From: Streptomyces sp. HUAS YS2
GTDB lineage: Bacteria; Actinomycetota; Actinomycetes; Streptomycetales; Streptomycetaceae
Direction of reading: 5' to 3'
NCBI RefSeq assembly: GCF_033343995.1
Contig: NZ_CP137573.1
Coordinates: 682,001 to 746,000, forward strand
Length of the DNA: 64,000 nt
Positions within the stretch are counted from its first letter, which is position 1. Every line of letters begins with the position of its first letter. Positions 1 through 8,574 of the stretch are shown in pieces. The translations under genes were made by a program, and so were the position numbers. Below the pieces are notes generated by a model that saw only the letters and a list, made by a program, of their open reading frames with translations, ran no database searches and had not been told where the DNA came from.

Positions 1-960
1 GGCTCCGACGTCACCACCGCGGCGGTGCGGCTCGCCCGCGCCGTCACCGGGCGCCCGCGGGTGGCCATCTGCGGCGACCATCCGTTCTTCTCGGTCGACG
101 ACTGGTTCATCGGCACCACACCGATGTCCGCCGGCATCCCGACGGCGACCACCGAGCTCACCGTGGCGTTCCCGTACGGGGATCTGGCCGCCACGGAGGA
201 ACTGCTGACCCGGTACCAGGACGAGGTCGCCTGTCTGATCCTCGAACCCGCCGGCCACAACGAGCCGCCGCCCGGGTACCTGGAGGGCCTCCGCGAGCTG
301 GCCGACCGGCACGGCTGCGTCCTGATCTTCGACGAGATGATCACCGGGTTCCGCTGGTCCGAGGCCGGCGCCCAGGGCCTGTACGGCGTCGTCCCCGACC
401 TCTCCACGTTCGGCAAGGCGCTCGGCAACGGGTTCGCCGTCTCCGCGCTGGCCGGGCGCCGCGAACTGATGGAGTGGGGCGGGCTGCGGCACTCCGGCGA
501 CCGGGTGTTCCTGCTGTCCACCACACACGGTGCGGAGACCCACTCGCTGGCCGCCGCGATGGCCGTGCAGACCACCTATGTCCAGGAGGACGTCACCGCG
601 CGGCTGCACGCCCTCGGCGAGCGGTTGGCCGCGGGTGTCCGCGAGGCCGCGGCCGGCATGGGCGTGGGCGACCACGTCGTCGTCCGGGGCCGGGCCAGCA
701 ACCTGGTCTTCGCCACCCTCGACGAGAACCGGCAGCCGTCGCAGCAGTACCGCACCCTGTTCCTGCGCCGGCTCCTCGCGGGCGGGGTGCTGGCCCCATC
801 GTTCGTGGTGAGCAGCGCGCTCGAAGACGCCGACATCGACCACACCGTCGACGTGGTGGCCCAGGCGTGCGCGGTGTACCGGAAGGCGCTGGACGCCGCC
901 GACCCCACCCCCTGGCTGGCGGGGCGGCCCGTGAAGCCCGTGTTCCGCCGCTTGGCGTGA
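1..960 (+). CDS. Class III aminotransferase, glutamate-1-semialdehyde aminomutase-like, 5' truncated
   Basis: The reading frame is open from base 1, and 319 codons are visible before the TGA at 958-960, so the true start lies upstream. The first visible residues GSDVTTAAVRLARAVTG match the conserved GSD-T-AAIRLAR stretch of glutamate-1-semialdehyde aminomutases and related PLP fold-type I enzymes. FDEMITGFRW carries the cofactor-ring aspartate, and the Schiff-base lysine is in TFGKALGNG (codon 415-417). In tetrapyrrole synthesis this fold moves an amino group within glutamate semialdehyde. Orphan copies like this one often act on sugar or secondary-metabolite substrates instead. No haem genes lie beside it here, so the substrate is open. 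Family is certain, exact function is not. Confidence 0.85.
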   Translation, partial: GSDVTTAAVRLARAVTGRPRVAICGDHPFFSVDDWFIGTTPMSAGIPTATTELTVAFPYGDLAATEELLTRYQDEVACLILEPAGHNEPPPGYLEGLRELADRHGCVLIFDEMITGFRWSEAGAQGLYGVVPDLSTFGKALGNGFAVSALAGRRELMEWGGLRHSGDRVFLLSTTHGAETHSLAAAMAVQTTYVQEDVTARLHALGERLAAGVREAAAGMGVGDHVVVRGRASNLVFATLDENRQPSQQYRTLFLRRLLAGGVLAPSFVVSSALEDADIDHTVDVVAQACAVYRKALDAADPTPWLAGRPVKPVFRRLA

Positions 961-975
961 CGGTGTGACCTGACG

Positions 976-1656
976 TCAGCGAGACTCCTGCCGACCGGCG
1001 TCGGCCGACCGCTCTGCGAGCCGGTCGGCCGTCCGGTCGACCAGCCACGCCGTCGCCGGCACCACCGCCAGCGCGGTGCACCAGCCGCCGAGGGTGTCGG
1101 TCGGGTAGTGGGCACCGAGCGCGACCTGCGCCCAGCCCATGGCGGCCCCGGCGACCAGCGCCGAGGCGAGCACGAGTGACGTGCCGACCGCCTTGCCGAG
1201 GCCGAGCCGGCCGGTCACCAGCAGCGCCACCACGAGGGCGATCGCGGTGAGGAAGGCGGTGTGCCCGCTCGGGTAGGACAGGTACGGGCCGTTGATGGTG
1301 CGCCCCGCCAGGGGCTTGAGCAGCGTCGTCGTCGCCACGGTCGCGCCGGCGCCGGCGACCGTGAGCACGGCGGCGCGAGGACGCCGGAGCAGCAGACAGC
1401 CCGCCACGACGGCCACCACCAGCATCGCCGCTCCCACCGGCTCCCCCAGGAAGTCCAGGGCCAGAGCGACGCGCCGCCACGGCGGCCGCACGCCGCCCAC
1501 GGCCGACTGGATCCGCGCGTCCGCGCTGCCGGGCTCACCGTGGCCGGCGTACAGGACCCCGAGCGCGACGACCACCAGCGCGGCGAGGGCCGCGATCGGC
1601 CCGAGCGGGACGCGCAGCGACGGGGGCAGCACCGCGGGCGCGGGTCGGCCGGTCAC
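976..1656 (-). CDS. PAP2-family membrane phosphatase
   Basis: 226 aa from a GTG at 1656 (GTG GAC-like context preceded by GGTGAG); an ATG at 1722 would add 22 residues of poor character. About five or six hydrophobic segments span the protein. The PAP2 signature is complete: K-PLAGRTI, the SYPSGHT block and GAHYPTDTLGG, giving the catalytic His/Arg/His set. Such proteins dephosphorylate lipid phosphates such as phosphatidic acid or undecaprenyl pyrophosphate, or polyphosphate esters, on the outer membrane face. It is convergent with the aminotransferase (15 nt gap) and divergent from the kinase/epimerase fusion. The substrate cannot be told from sequence. Confidence 0.85.
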   Translation of the reverse strand: MTGRPAPAVLPPSLRVPLGPIAALAALVVVALGVLYAGHGEPGSADARIQSAVGGVRPPWRRVALALDFLGEPVGAAMLVVAVVAGCLLLRRPRAAVLTVAGAGATVATTTLLKPLAGRTINGPYLSYPSGHTAFLTAIALVVALLVTGRLGLGKAVGTSLVLASALVAGAAMGWAQVALGAHYPTDTLGGWCTALAVVPATAWLVDRTADRLAERSADAGRQESR

Positions 1657-1900
1657 CCGCTCACCACGTCCGGTCGACCTGACGTGTGGACCCGACACGA
1701 AGCCGACCGCCGTCCAAAGCAAGCCCCCGTCGTGTCCGTGATCAGCCTCGGCTCGTCAGCCTAACCAACGATCCGGTCATGGCAAACAGCTCGCCTCGCC
1801 GACGTGCGTCCGGAGGACGACGGGGGTCAGATGGGATGTGTTCGGTCCACCGGACGAAGACACCCCGGCGGACCGGCCGGACGACACGGAGGAGCCTGGC

Positions 1901-3418
1901 ATGGCGACGGGAGAGCTGCCGCGGCTGGTGCTCGTCGTCGGTGTCGCCGGGTCGGGCAAGTCGACCGTGGGGCGCCTCCTCGCCGATCGACTGGGATGGG
2001 AGTACCGGGACGCGGACGAGTTCCACTCCGAGGCCGACCGCGCCACGATGGCGGCCGGTCATGCCCTCACCGACGACGACCGGGAGCCGTGGCTCGAGGC
2101 GATCGGGCAGTGGATGGACCGGGCGATCGCGACCGGCCGGCACGCCGTCGTCACCTGCTCCGCGCTCAAGCGCGCCTACCGGGACAAGCTGCTGGCAGGG
2201 CGCCCCGACGTCCTTCTGGTGTACCTGCACGGCTCGCCCGAGCTGCTGGCCTCCCGACTGGCCGCGCGGCACGGTCACTTCTTCCCGGCGGGCCTGTTGG
2301 GGTCCCAGCTCGCGGATCTGCAGGAGCCGGAGCCGGACGAACACCCGTTGGTGGTGGAGATCGACCAGCCTCCGGAGGCCGTCGTCGAGGCGGTGCTTTC
2401 GCTGATGCACCGGGAAACCGGCTCCTGGAGGCCGCAGGACGGATCCGCCACGGAGCAGGGCGCCCGCACGGTGGTGCGCGACGGTCCTTCGGCGTCCCCC
2501 GGCCCGACCGGCGCGTCGTGGCGACTGGTCCACGGGGAGCAGAGTGCGACGGTGGTACAGCTGGGCGGCGCTCTGCGCGACTACGTCGTGAACGGCCGAC
2601 CGGTGCTCGACGGGTTCTCCCCGGGGTCCGCCATCACGGGCGGGCGGGGGCAGCTGCTCGCGCCCTGGCCGAACCGCGTGGGCGCCGGACGCTACCGGTT
2701 CGGCGACCACGACCTCCAACTCGCCCTGACGGAACCGGAGAAGAACAACGCGATCCACGGGCTGCTGCGGTGGTGCCTGTGGCGGCGACTGGCCCGTACC
2801 GACGACGCGGTCCGGGTCGGCACGACGCTCTGCCCGCAGCCCGGCTATCCCTTCCTCCTCGAGATCTGCGCGGAGTACCGGCTCGGCCCCGACGGGCTCG
2901 AGACCACCGTTCTCGCCACCAACACCGGTACGGGGCCGGCGCCTTACGGAGTGGGGCAGCACCCCTATCTGACCGTGGGAACCGACCTCGTCGACAGCGC
3001 GCTGCTGACCGTTCCGGCCCGGTATCTGATCCGTACCGACGACCGCGGGCTGCCGGTCGGCCAGGAGCCGGTCGACGGGACCGCGTACGACTTCCGCGCC
3101 GCCCGTCCCATCGGTGATCTGCGGCTGGACACGGCTTTCACCGGACTAGACCGCGGCCCCGACGGCCGGGCCGTCGTTCGTCTGGCACACCCGTCCGGGC
3201 TGCGGGGTGTCGATCTGTGGCTCGGCGAAGGCACCCGGTACGTCCAGGTGTACACGGGCGACACACTGGCGGAACCCGGGAGGCGGCGGCGTGGCGTGGC
3301 CGTGGAGCCCATGTCCTGCCCGCCGGACGCCTTTCGCAGCGGCACGGACCTCACCGTGCTCGAACCGGGCGCCACGCATGTGCTCCGGTGGGGCCTCAGC
3401 CCCTGGGGGCCGCCTTGA
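1901..3418 (+). CDS. Gluconokinase-aldose 1-epimerase fusion protein
   Basis: 505 aa. The ATG at 1901 has a GGAGG-type site at about 1888-1893; an in-frame upstream ATG at 1838 lacks one. Residues 1-170 form a GntK/shikimate-kinase-like P-loop kinase: Walker A GVAGSGKST near residue 14-22, DADEFHSE for sugar acid binding, CSALKRAYRD, and the LHG lid segment. After a linker of about 30 residues, residues 200-505 are an aldose 1-epimerase (galactose mutarotase fold), with the NNAIHGLLRW histidine near 286 and GQHPYL near 354. The kinase half would make 6-phosphogluconate from gluconate. The epimerase half would interconvert alpha and beta aldoses. The reading frame is uninterrupted across the junction. 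It leads a same-strand run with sugar oxidoreductases. Confidence 0.85.
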   Translation: MATGELPRLVLVVGVAGSGKSTVGRLLADRLGWEYRDADEFHSEADRATMAAGHALTDDDREPWLEAIGQWMDRAIATGRHAVVTCSALKRAYRDKLLAGRPDVLLVYLHGSPELLASRLAARHGHFFPAGLLGSQLADLQEPEPDEHPLVVEIDQPPEAVVEAVLSLMHRETGSWRPQDGSATEQGARTVVRDGPSASPGPTGASWRLVHGEQSATVVQLGGALRDYVVNGRPVLDGFSPGSAITGGRGQLLAPWPNRVGAGRYRFGDHDLQLALTEPEKNNAIHGLLRWCLWRRLARTDDAVRVGTTLCPQPGYPFLLEICAEYRLGPDGLETTVLATNTGTGPAPYGVGQHPYLTVGTDLVDSALLTVPARYLIRTDDRGLPVGQEPVDGTAYDFRAARPIGDLRLDTAFTGLDRGPDGRAVVRLAHPSGLRGVDLWLGEGTRYVQVYTGDTLAEPGRRRRGVAVEPMSCPPDAFRSGTDLTVLEPGATHVLRWGLSPWGPP

Positions 3419-3456
3419 CCCCGACCGTACGGCCCTCGGCGGTGCCCGGTCCCGAT

Positions 3457-4374
3457 ATGCCCACGAACGAGTTCCGGGCGCTCTACGAGCGGCTGCGACG
3501 CGGGGCGACACGATCGGCGGCGGACGGTCGGCCCGGCGCACTCCGCCATGTGACGCCCGACCGGGTCGTGGCCGCCGTCGCGGAGGTCCGCCTCGGACGT
3601 ACGGTGTCGTTGGCCGCTCCGATCGAGACCGTGCCGAGCCCCGACGACCCCGAGCCCGCGGTGCACCGGATGACCGGGCCGGCCCCGGAAGGCCTCGGCG
3701 CGGAGGGGCTGCATTTCGCCACCGACCGCTTCGCCATGAACGTGCACGGGGACGCGGACAGCCATATCGACGCGCTCTGCCACGTGGTGCTCGACGGGGA
3801 GCTGTACGGCGGGGTGCCCGCGAGCAGCGTGACGCCGGAGGGCGCCCGTGAGCTCTCCGTGGACCTGGTCGCGGACGGCATCGTGGGCCGGGGCGTGCTG
3901 CTGGACATCCCGCGGCTGCGCGGCGTGCCCTGGCTGGAACCGGGCGACCAGGTGACGTCGGACGACCTGACGGGCGCCGAGGCCGCGCAGCGGGTCCGCG
4001 TCGGACCGGGGGACCTGCTGTTCGTACGGGTGGGACATCGCCTCCGTCGTACGGAACTCGGACCGTGGAACGCGGCGACGGCTCGGGCCGGCCTCCACCC
4101 GACTGCCGTCGAGTTCCTCGCCGAGCGGAGGGTCGCTGTCCTGGGCGGAGACGGCAACAACGACACCGCGCCCAGTGCGGTGCCGGGCATCGCCTTCCCC
4201 GTGCACGTCCTGGCCGTCCAGGCCATGGGCATCCCTCTGATGGACTACCTGCAGTTCGAGGAACTGGTACCTGTCTGCGCGCAGGCGGGGCGATGGAGTT
4301 TCCTGTGTACGGTCGCCCCACTGCGACTGCCCGGAGCCACCGGCTCGCCGGTGAACCCGATCGCGGTGCTGTGA
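3457..4374 (+). CDS. Cyclase-family (kynurenine-formamidase fold) metal hydrolase
   Basis: 305 aa from ATG 3457. An in-frame TTG at 3415 overlaps the previous stop codon and has a GGGGG site just upstream, so translation may instead be coupled there. Residues about 90-110 contain HGDADSHIDALCHV, a divergent form of the HxGTHxDxPxH metal motif of PF04199; the later GGDGNNDTAPS and FPVHVLAVQAMGI blocks are also family features. Members hydrolyse amides, formamides or lactones and use zinc or manganese. Its place between a gluconokinase/mutarotase and a sugar oxidoreductase suggests a lactone or acid-related step such as gluconolactone opening, but this is inference. A kynurenine role has no local support. 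Confidence 0.75.
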   Translation: MPTNEFRALYERLRRGATRSAADGRPGALRHVTPDRVVAAVAEVRLGRTVSLAAPIETVPSPDDPEPAVHRMTGPAPEGLGAEGLHFATDRFAMNVHGDADSHIDALCHVVLDGELYGGVPASSVTPEGARELSVDLVADGIVGRGVLLDIPRLRGVPWLEPGDQVTSDDLTGAEAAQRVRVGPGDLLFVRVGHRLRRTELGPWNAATARAGLHPTAVEFLAERRVAVLGGDGNNDTAPSAVPGIAFPVHVLAVQAMGIPLMDYLQFEELVPVCAQAGRWSFLCTVAPLRLPGATGSPVNPIAVL

Positions 4375-4512
4375 CCGACGCGGCCGGGCGTGGAGCGCTC
4401 CTCCGGTCGCCGTTCAGGGGGAGGGCGGATACGTTCGAACGGGTGGGACGCCCGTCCCCGCGCGGCGGGGAGAAGGGCCCGACGCCGGCTCAAGGCCAGG
4501 ATCGCAAGGACG

Positions 4513-6102
4513 GTGGTCGTCGTGGGCGACGCCCCTCATTACGACGTCGTCATCATCGGTACCGGGGCCGGCGGCGGCACCCTCGCCCATCGGCTCGCCC
4601 CGTCCGGCAAACGAGTCCTCCTCGTCGAACGCGGCGACTACCTGCCGCGCGAGCGGGACAACTGGGACTCGACGGCCGTGTTCGTCAAGGGCAAGTACCG
4701 GGCGCCTGAGTTCTGGATCGACCAGCACGGGAACGAGTTCCCTCCCGAGGTCAACTACTACGTGGGCGGCAACACCAAGTTCTACGGCGCCGCCCTCTTC
4801 CGGCTGCGGCCCGAGGACTTCGGCGAGCTCCGTCATCATGGCGGCCTCTCCCCCGCCTGGCCGATCCGTTACGAGGATCTGGAGCCGTACTACACGCAGG
4901 CGGAGCACCTCTACCTCGTTCACGGGCGGCACGGCGAGGATCCCGGCGAGGGGCCGGTGAGCGCCCAGTACGCCCGTCCGCCCGTGGAGCACGAGCCTCG
5001 CATCCAGCAGTTGAGCGACGACCTCGAGCGGCGTGGTCTGCACCCCTTCCACCTGCCGATCGGCGTCAACCTCAGTCAGGGGAACGGGGGGCGGGCCACC
5101 CACTCCAGTGTCTGCATCCGCTGCAACCGGGTGGACGGCTTTCCGTGTCTGGTGCGTGGCAAGTCCGATGCCGAGGTGATCTGCGTCGAGCCGGCCCTGA
5201 GACACCCCGACGTCGAGATGGTCACGAACACGCACGTGGTCCGCCTGGAGACCGATGCGAGGGGACGCCGTGTCAGCGCGGTCGTCGGCCGGCTGCCCGA
5301 CGGTTCGGAGGTCCGGTTCACGGCGGATGTGGTGGTCGTCTCCTGCGGGGCGGTCAACTCGGCGGCACTGCTGCTGGCCTCGGCGAACGAGCACCATCCC
5401 CGCGGGTTGGCGAACAGCTCGGACGTGGTCGGCCGCTTCTACATGCGGCACAACAACCTGGCCCTGATGGCCGTGTCGAAGGAGCCCAACGACACGCAGT
5501 TCCAGAAGACCCTGGCCCTGCACGACTGGTACCTCGGCGCGGACGACTGGGACTACCCGCTGGGCGGCATCCAGATGCTGGGAAAGTCGGATGCGGAGCA
5601 GATCCACGGCGAGGCCCCGCGGTGGGCCGGTGCGGTCGCACCGGACATGCCGTTCGAGGTGCTGGCGCACCACGCCGTCGACTTCTGGCTGTGCGGTGAG
5701 GACCTGCCCCGGGCCGACAACCGGGTCACCCTGGACGGTGACGCCCGCATCCACCTCGCTCTCGACGAGAAGAACAACGTCGAAGGCCTGAAGCGGCTGA
5801 GGCACAAGCTCCAGGGAATGCTCGGCCACCTGGGCATGCACGAGCACCACCTGCTGTCCCGCAGCATCTATCTGCACAAGGGCATGCCGATCGGTGCGAC
5901 GGCTCACCAGGCGGGCACCGTACGCTTCGGCACCGACCCCGCCTCCTCCGCGCTTGACGTCCACTGCAAGGCCCACGACCTCGACAATCTGTACGTCGTC
6001 GACACGAGCTTCTTCCCGAGCATCGGTGCGGTCAACCCGTCGTTGACGGCCATCGCCAATGCCCTCCGGGTCGGCGACCACCTCTTGGCCCGGCTGGGCT
6101 GA
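4513..6102 (+). CDS. GMC-family FAD oxidoreductase
   Basis: About 529 aa from GTG 4513 (AGGA at 4498-4501); GTG 4522 is possible. The N-terminus starts at once with the FAD Rossmann strand DVVIIGTGAGGGTLAHRLA, then LLVERGDYLPRE. There is no signal peptide, so the protein is predicted cytosolic. The middle holds a CIRC...C cysteine set typical of this COG2303 subgroup. The C-terminus has HQAGTVRFG (catalytic His) and GAVNPSLTAIANALRVGDH (Asn partner). GMC enzymes oxidise sugars, cholines or alcohols and pass electrons to oxygen or quinone. With mutarotase, gluconokinase, glucose-dehydrogenase-like SDR and CydAB around it, a sugar-oxidising role is likely. Confidence 0.88.
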   Translation: MVVVGDAPHYDVVIIGTGAGGGTLAHRLAPSGKRVLLVERGDYLPRERDNWDSTAVFVKGKYRAPEFWIDQHGNEFPPEVNYYVGGNTKFYGAALFRLRPEDFGELRHHGGLSPAWPIRYEDLEPYYTQAEHLYLVHGRHGEDPGEGPVSAQYARPPVEHEPRIQQLSDDLERRGLHPFHLPIGVNLSQGNGGRATHSSVCIRCNRVDGFPCLVRGKSDAEVICVEPALRHPDVEMVTNTHVVRLETDARGRRVSAVVGRLPDGSEVRFTADVVVVSCGAVNSAALLLASANEHHPRGLANSSDVVGRFYMRHNNLALMAVSKEPNDTQFQKTLALHDWYLGADDWDYPLGGIQMLGKSDAEQIHGEAPRWAGAVAPDMPFEVLAHHAVDFWLCGEDLPRADNRVTLDGDARIHLALDEKNNVEGLKRLRHKLQGMLGHLGMHEHHLLSRSIYLHKGMPIGATAHQAGTVRFGTDPASSALDVHCKAHDLDNLYVVDTSFFPSIGAVNPSLTAIANALRVGDHLLARLG

Positions 6103-6261
6103 GACCGGGGACCGCTGCTCCGATCGGACGAAGCAGCTCGGCCCAACGGGCCAACGACGGTCCTCCCTGCACGCCGCCCGCCACAGTCGGTGATTGCGTG
6201 GCCCCGTGCCCGCCCCACAGCCGGGCGGGGCGGGATCGCGCGGCGAGGGAGGCAGGGCAAC

Positions 6262-7101
6262 ATGGGTTCCACCGTGGAGGCACCGGAGGGTGTGGTCCCC
6301 GCACGTCTGCTGCAGGGCCAGAAGGCACTGGTCACCGGGGCCAATTCGGGCATCGGCAAGGCCACGGCCATCGGCCTGGGCCGAGCCGGCGCAGACGTGG
6401 TCGTGAACTATGTGTCCGGCCGTGACGCGGCGGAGGAAGTGGTCGAGGAGATCGCCTCCTTCGGCGTGCGCGCGGCGGCCTACGAGGCCGACGTGTCCCA
6501 GGAGGACCAGGTCACGGCCATGATGGACCGGATGGTCGAGGAGTTCGGCACCGTCGACGTCCTCGTGGCCAACGCGGGACTGCAGCGGGACGCCCGGCTC
6601 GCCGACATGACGCTCGCCCAGTGGCAGAAGGTCATCGACGTCAATCTCACCGGTCAGTTCCTGTGCGCACGGGAGGCGACCAAGGAGTTCCGGCGCCGCG
6701 GCGTGGTCCCCGAGGTGTCCCGCGCCGCCGGGAAGATCATCTGCATGAGTTCGGTGCACCAGATCATCCCGTGGTCGGGCCACGTCAACTACGCGTCCTC
6801 CAAGGGCGGTGTGCAGATGATGATGCAGACCCTGGCCCAGGAGCTCGCACCGGAGAAGATCCGGGTGAACGCGGTCGCCCCGGGGGCGATCAGGACACCG
6901 ATCAACCGCGCTGCCTGGGAGACGGCCGAGGCCCGGGAGGACCTCCTGAGGCTGATCCCGTACGACCGGATCGGCGACCCCGAGGACATCGCGAACGCCG
7001 TGGTCGCACTCGCCTCCGACCTCATGGACTACGTCGTGGGGACCACCTTGTACGTGGACGGCGGGATGACCCTCTTCCCGGGTTTCGCCACCGGCGGCTG
7101 A
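6262..7101 (+). CDS. SDR oxidoreductase, glucose 1-dehydrogenase-like
   Basis: 279 aa from ATG 6262, preceded by GAGGGAGG at 6246-6253. It is a classical short-chain dehydrogenase: cofactor loop TGANSGIG near residue 28, NAG near 102, catalytic serine in CMSSVHQ, and YASSK giving Tyr and Lys. The C-terminal VDGGMTLFPGF stretch resembles bacterial glucose 1-dehydrogenases, which make gluconolactone with NAD(P). The next gene, cydA, starts 36 nt downstream on the same strand. The specificity call rests on similarity of these blocks and on the neighbouring gluconokinase and mutarotase. Confidence 0.87.
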   Translation: MGSTVEAPEGVVPARLLQGQKALVTGANSGIGKATAIGLGRAGADVVVNYVSGRDAAEEVVEEIASFGVRAAAYEADVSQEDQVTAMMDRMVEEFGTVDVLVANAGLQRDARLADMTLAQWQKVIDVNLTGQFLCAREATKEFRRRGVVPEVSRAAGKIICMSSVHQIIPWSGHVNYASSKGGVQMMMQTLAQELAPEKIRVNAVAPGAIRTPINRAAWETAEAREDLLRLIPYDRIGDPEDIANAVVALASDLMDYVVGTTLYVDGGMTLFPGFATGG

Positions 7102-7137
7102 CCCTGTTCCCGGACGTCACGAGCAGCGAAGGCGCGT

Positions 7138-8574
7138 ATGCCCACCTCGTTCCACCTGCTGGCGGATGCCCCGGCCCAACTGCTGCCGGCCCGGGAACTC
7201 ATGGCCTTCACCCTGGCGTCCCACATCATTCTGGTGCCCCTGGGCGTTGCCTTCCCCTTCATCACCCTGGTCATGCACTACCGCGGACTGCGCCGCAAGG
7301 ACGCCACGGCACTGCTCCTGGCGCGGCGCTGGTCGGCCGTCATGGCGGTGCAGTTCGCGCTCGGCATCGTCACCGGCACGGTGCTCTCCTTCGAGTTCGG
7401 CCTGCTCTGGCCCGGCCTCATGGGCAGATGGGGTGATGTCTTCGGCATCGGATTCGGCGTCGAGGCCTGGGCGTTCTTCCTGGAGGCGGTGCTCATCGCC
7501 ATCTATCTGTACGGGTGGCGGCGGCTGAAGCCCCGTACGCACTTCCTGCTCGGGCTGCCGCTCCCGGCCGCCGCGCTGCTCGGAGCGTTCGGCATCCTGG
7601 CCGCCAACTCCTGGATGAACACGCCGCAGGGCTTCTCCCTCGACTCCGAGGGCAACCCGGTCGACGTCAACGTCTGGAAGGCGATCTTCACGCCTATGTT
7701 CGGGCCGCAGTACTGGCACTTCGTCGTGGCGATGATTCTCACCGCGGGCTTCATGGTGTCCGGTGTCTACGCCGTGGGCTGGCTGCGCGGCCGCCGGGAC
7801 CACTACCACCGGCTCGGTTTCGCCGTTCCGTTCACGATCGCCGCGGTGGCCACTCCGGTGCAGTTCGTCCTGGGCGACGCCATCGCCCGGTCGGTGTTCC
7901 ACAAGCAGCCGGTGAAGTTCGCCGCGATGGAGATCGTCTGGAAGACAGACACCCGTGTACCGGAGTACCTCTTCGGACGCCTGCAGGAGGACGGGAGCGT
8001 CAAGGGCGGTATCAAGATCCCGTTGCTCGACTCGTTCCTGGCCGGATTCAGCGTGGACACCGAGGTGGTGGGACTGACCTCCGTCCCGGCGGACCAGCGG
8101 CCGACGGCCACTCAGGCAACCATCGCCCACTGGGCCTTCGACATCATGGTCCTGATCGGGTCCGCCCTGGTGCTGCTCGCCCTCTGGTACGGCCTGGTCT
8201 GGCTGCGGCATCGTCGGCTTCCCGCCTCGAATTGGTTCTACGGCCCGGCTGCCTGTGCCGGCGTCGCCTCCGTCGTGGCCGTCGAGTGCGGCTGGATCGC
8301 CACCGAGGTGGGCCGCCAGCCCTGGATCGTCTACCAGAACATGCGGGTCGCGGAGGCGGTGACCTCCACACACTCCACGACGCTGTGGATCACGCTCGGT
8401 GTGGTGATGTCGGTGTACGTGTTCCTGTTCGGCTCGTTCCTCGTCATCCTCCTCAGGATGCGCAGGCGCTGGCGGCTCGCCGACGCGGAACGGTCTGCCG
8501 GAGGGCCGCTCCACGCACCGGAGGCGGACACCCCTTACGGCCCGCGGGCCCCGGTCCCGGACGGTCGCCCATGA
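7138..8574 (+). CDS. cydA: Cytochrome bd-type quinol oxidase subunit I
   Basis: 478 aa from ATG 7138 (GAAGG at 7130-7134). A multi-pass membrane protein. ASHIILVPLGV places the haem b595 histidine at residue 29, QYWHFVVAMI is the likely haem b558 histidine region, and GRQPWIVYQ is the subunit I signature. KQPVKFAAME and ADQRPTATQ bound a short Q-loop, as in the cyanide-insensitive (CIO-type) branch rather than the long-loop E. coli enzyme. It oxidises quinol and reduces oxygen to water. The stop overlaps the cydB start (ATGA at 8571-8574). No cydCD exporter genes follow, unlike many actinobacterial cyd operons. This is therefore probably a second, specialised oxidase. Confidence 0.92.
   Translation: MPTSFHLLADAPAQLLPARELMAFTLASHIILVPLGVAFPFITLVMHYRGLRRKDATALLLARRWSAVMAVQFALGIVTGTVLSFEFGLLWPGLMGRWGDVFGIGFGVEAWAFFLEAVLIAIYLYGWRRLKPRTHFLLGLPLPAAALLGAFGILAANSWMNTPQGFSLDSEGNPVDVNVWKAIFTPMFGPQYWHFVVAMILTAGFMVSGVYAVGWLRGRRDHYHRLGFAVPFTIAAVATPVQFVLGDAIARSVFHKQPVKFAAMEIVWKTDTRVPEYLFGRLQEDGSVKGGIKIPLLDSFLAGFSVDTEVVGLTSVPADQRPTATQATIAHWAFDIMVLIGSALVLLALWYGLVWLRHRRLPASNWFYGPAACAGVASVVAVECGWIATEVGRQPWIVYQNMRVAEAVTSTHSTTLWITLGVVMSVYVFLFGSFLVILLRMRRRWRLADAERSAGGPLHAPEADTPYGPRAPVPDGRP

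Noticed and set aside
3457..4374. Kynurenine formamidase in tryptophan breakdown
   Set aside because: The metal motif is divergent and no kynurenine-pathway gene is adjacent; only the fold-level call is kept.
4414..6783. 789-codon open frame on the minus strand across the GMC and SDR genes
   Set aside because: It is a high-GC shadow of two well-supported genes; its protein lacks any family motif and is His/Arg/Gly-biased.
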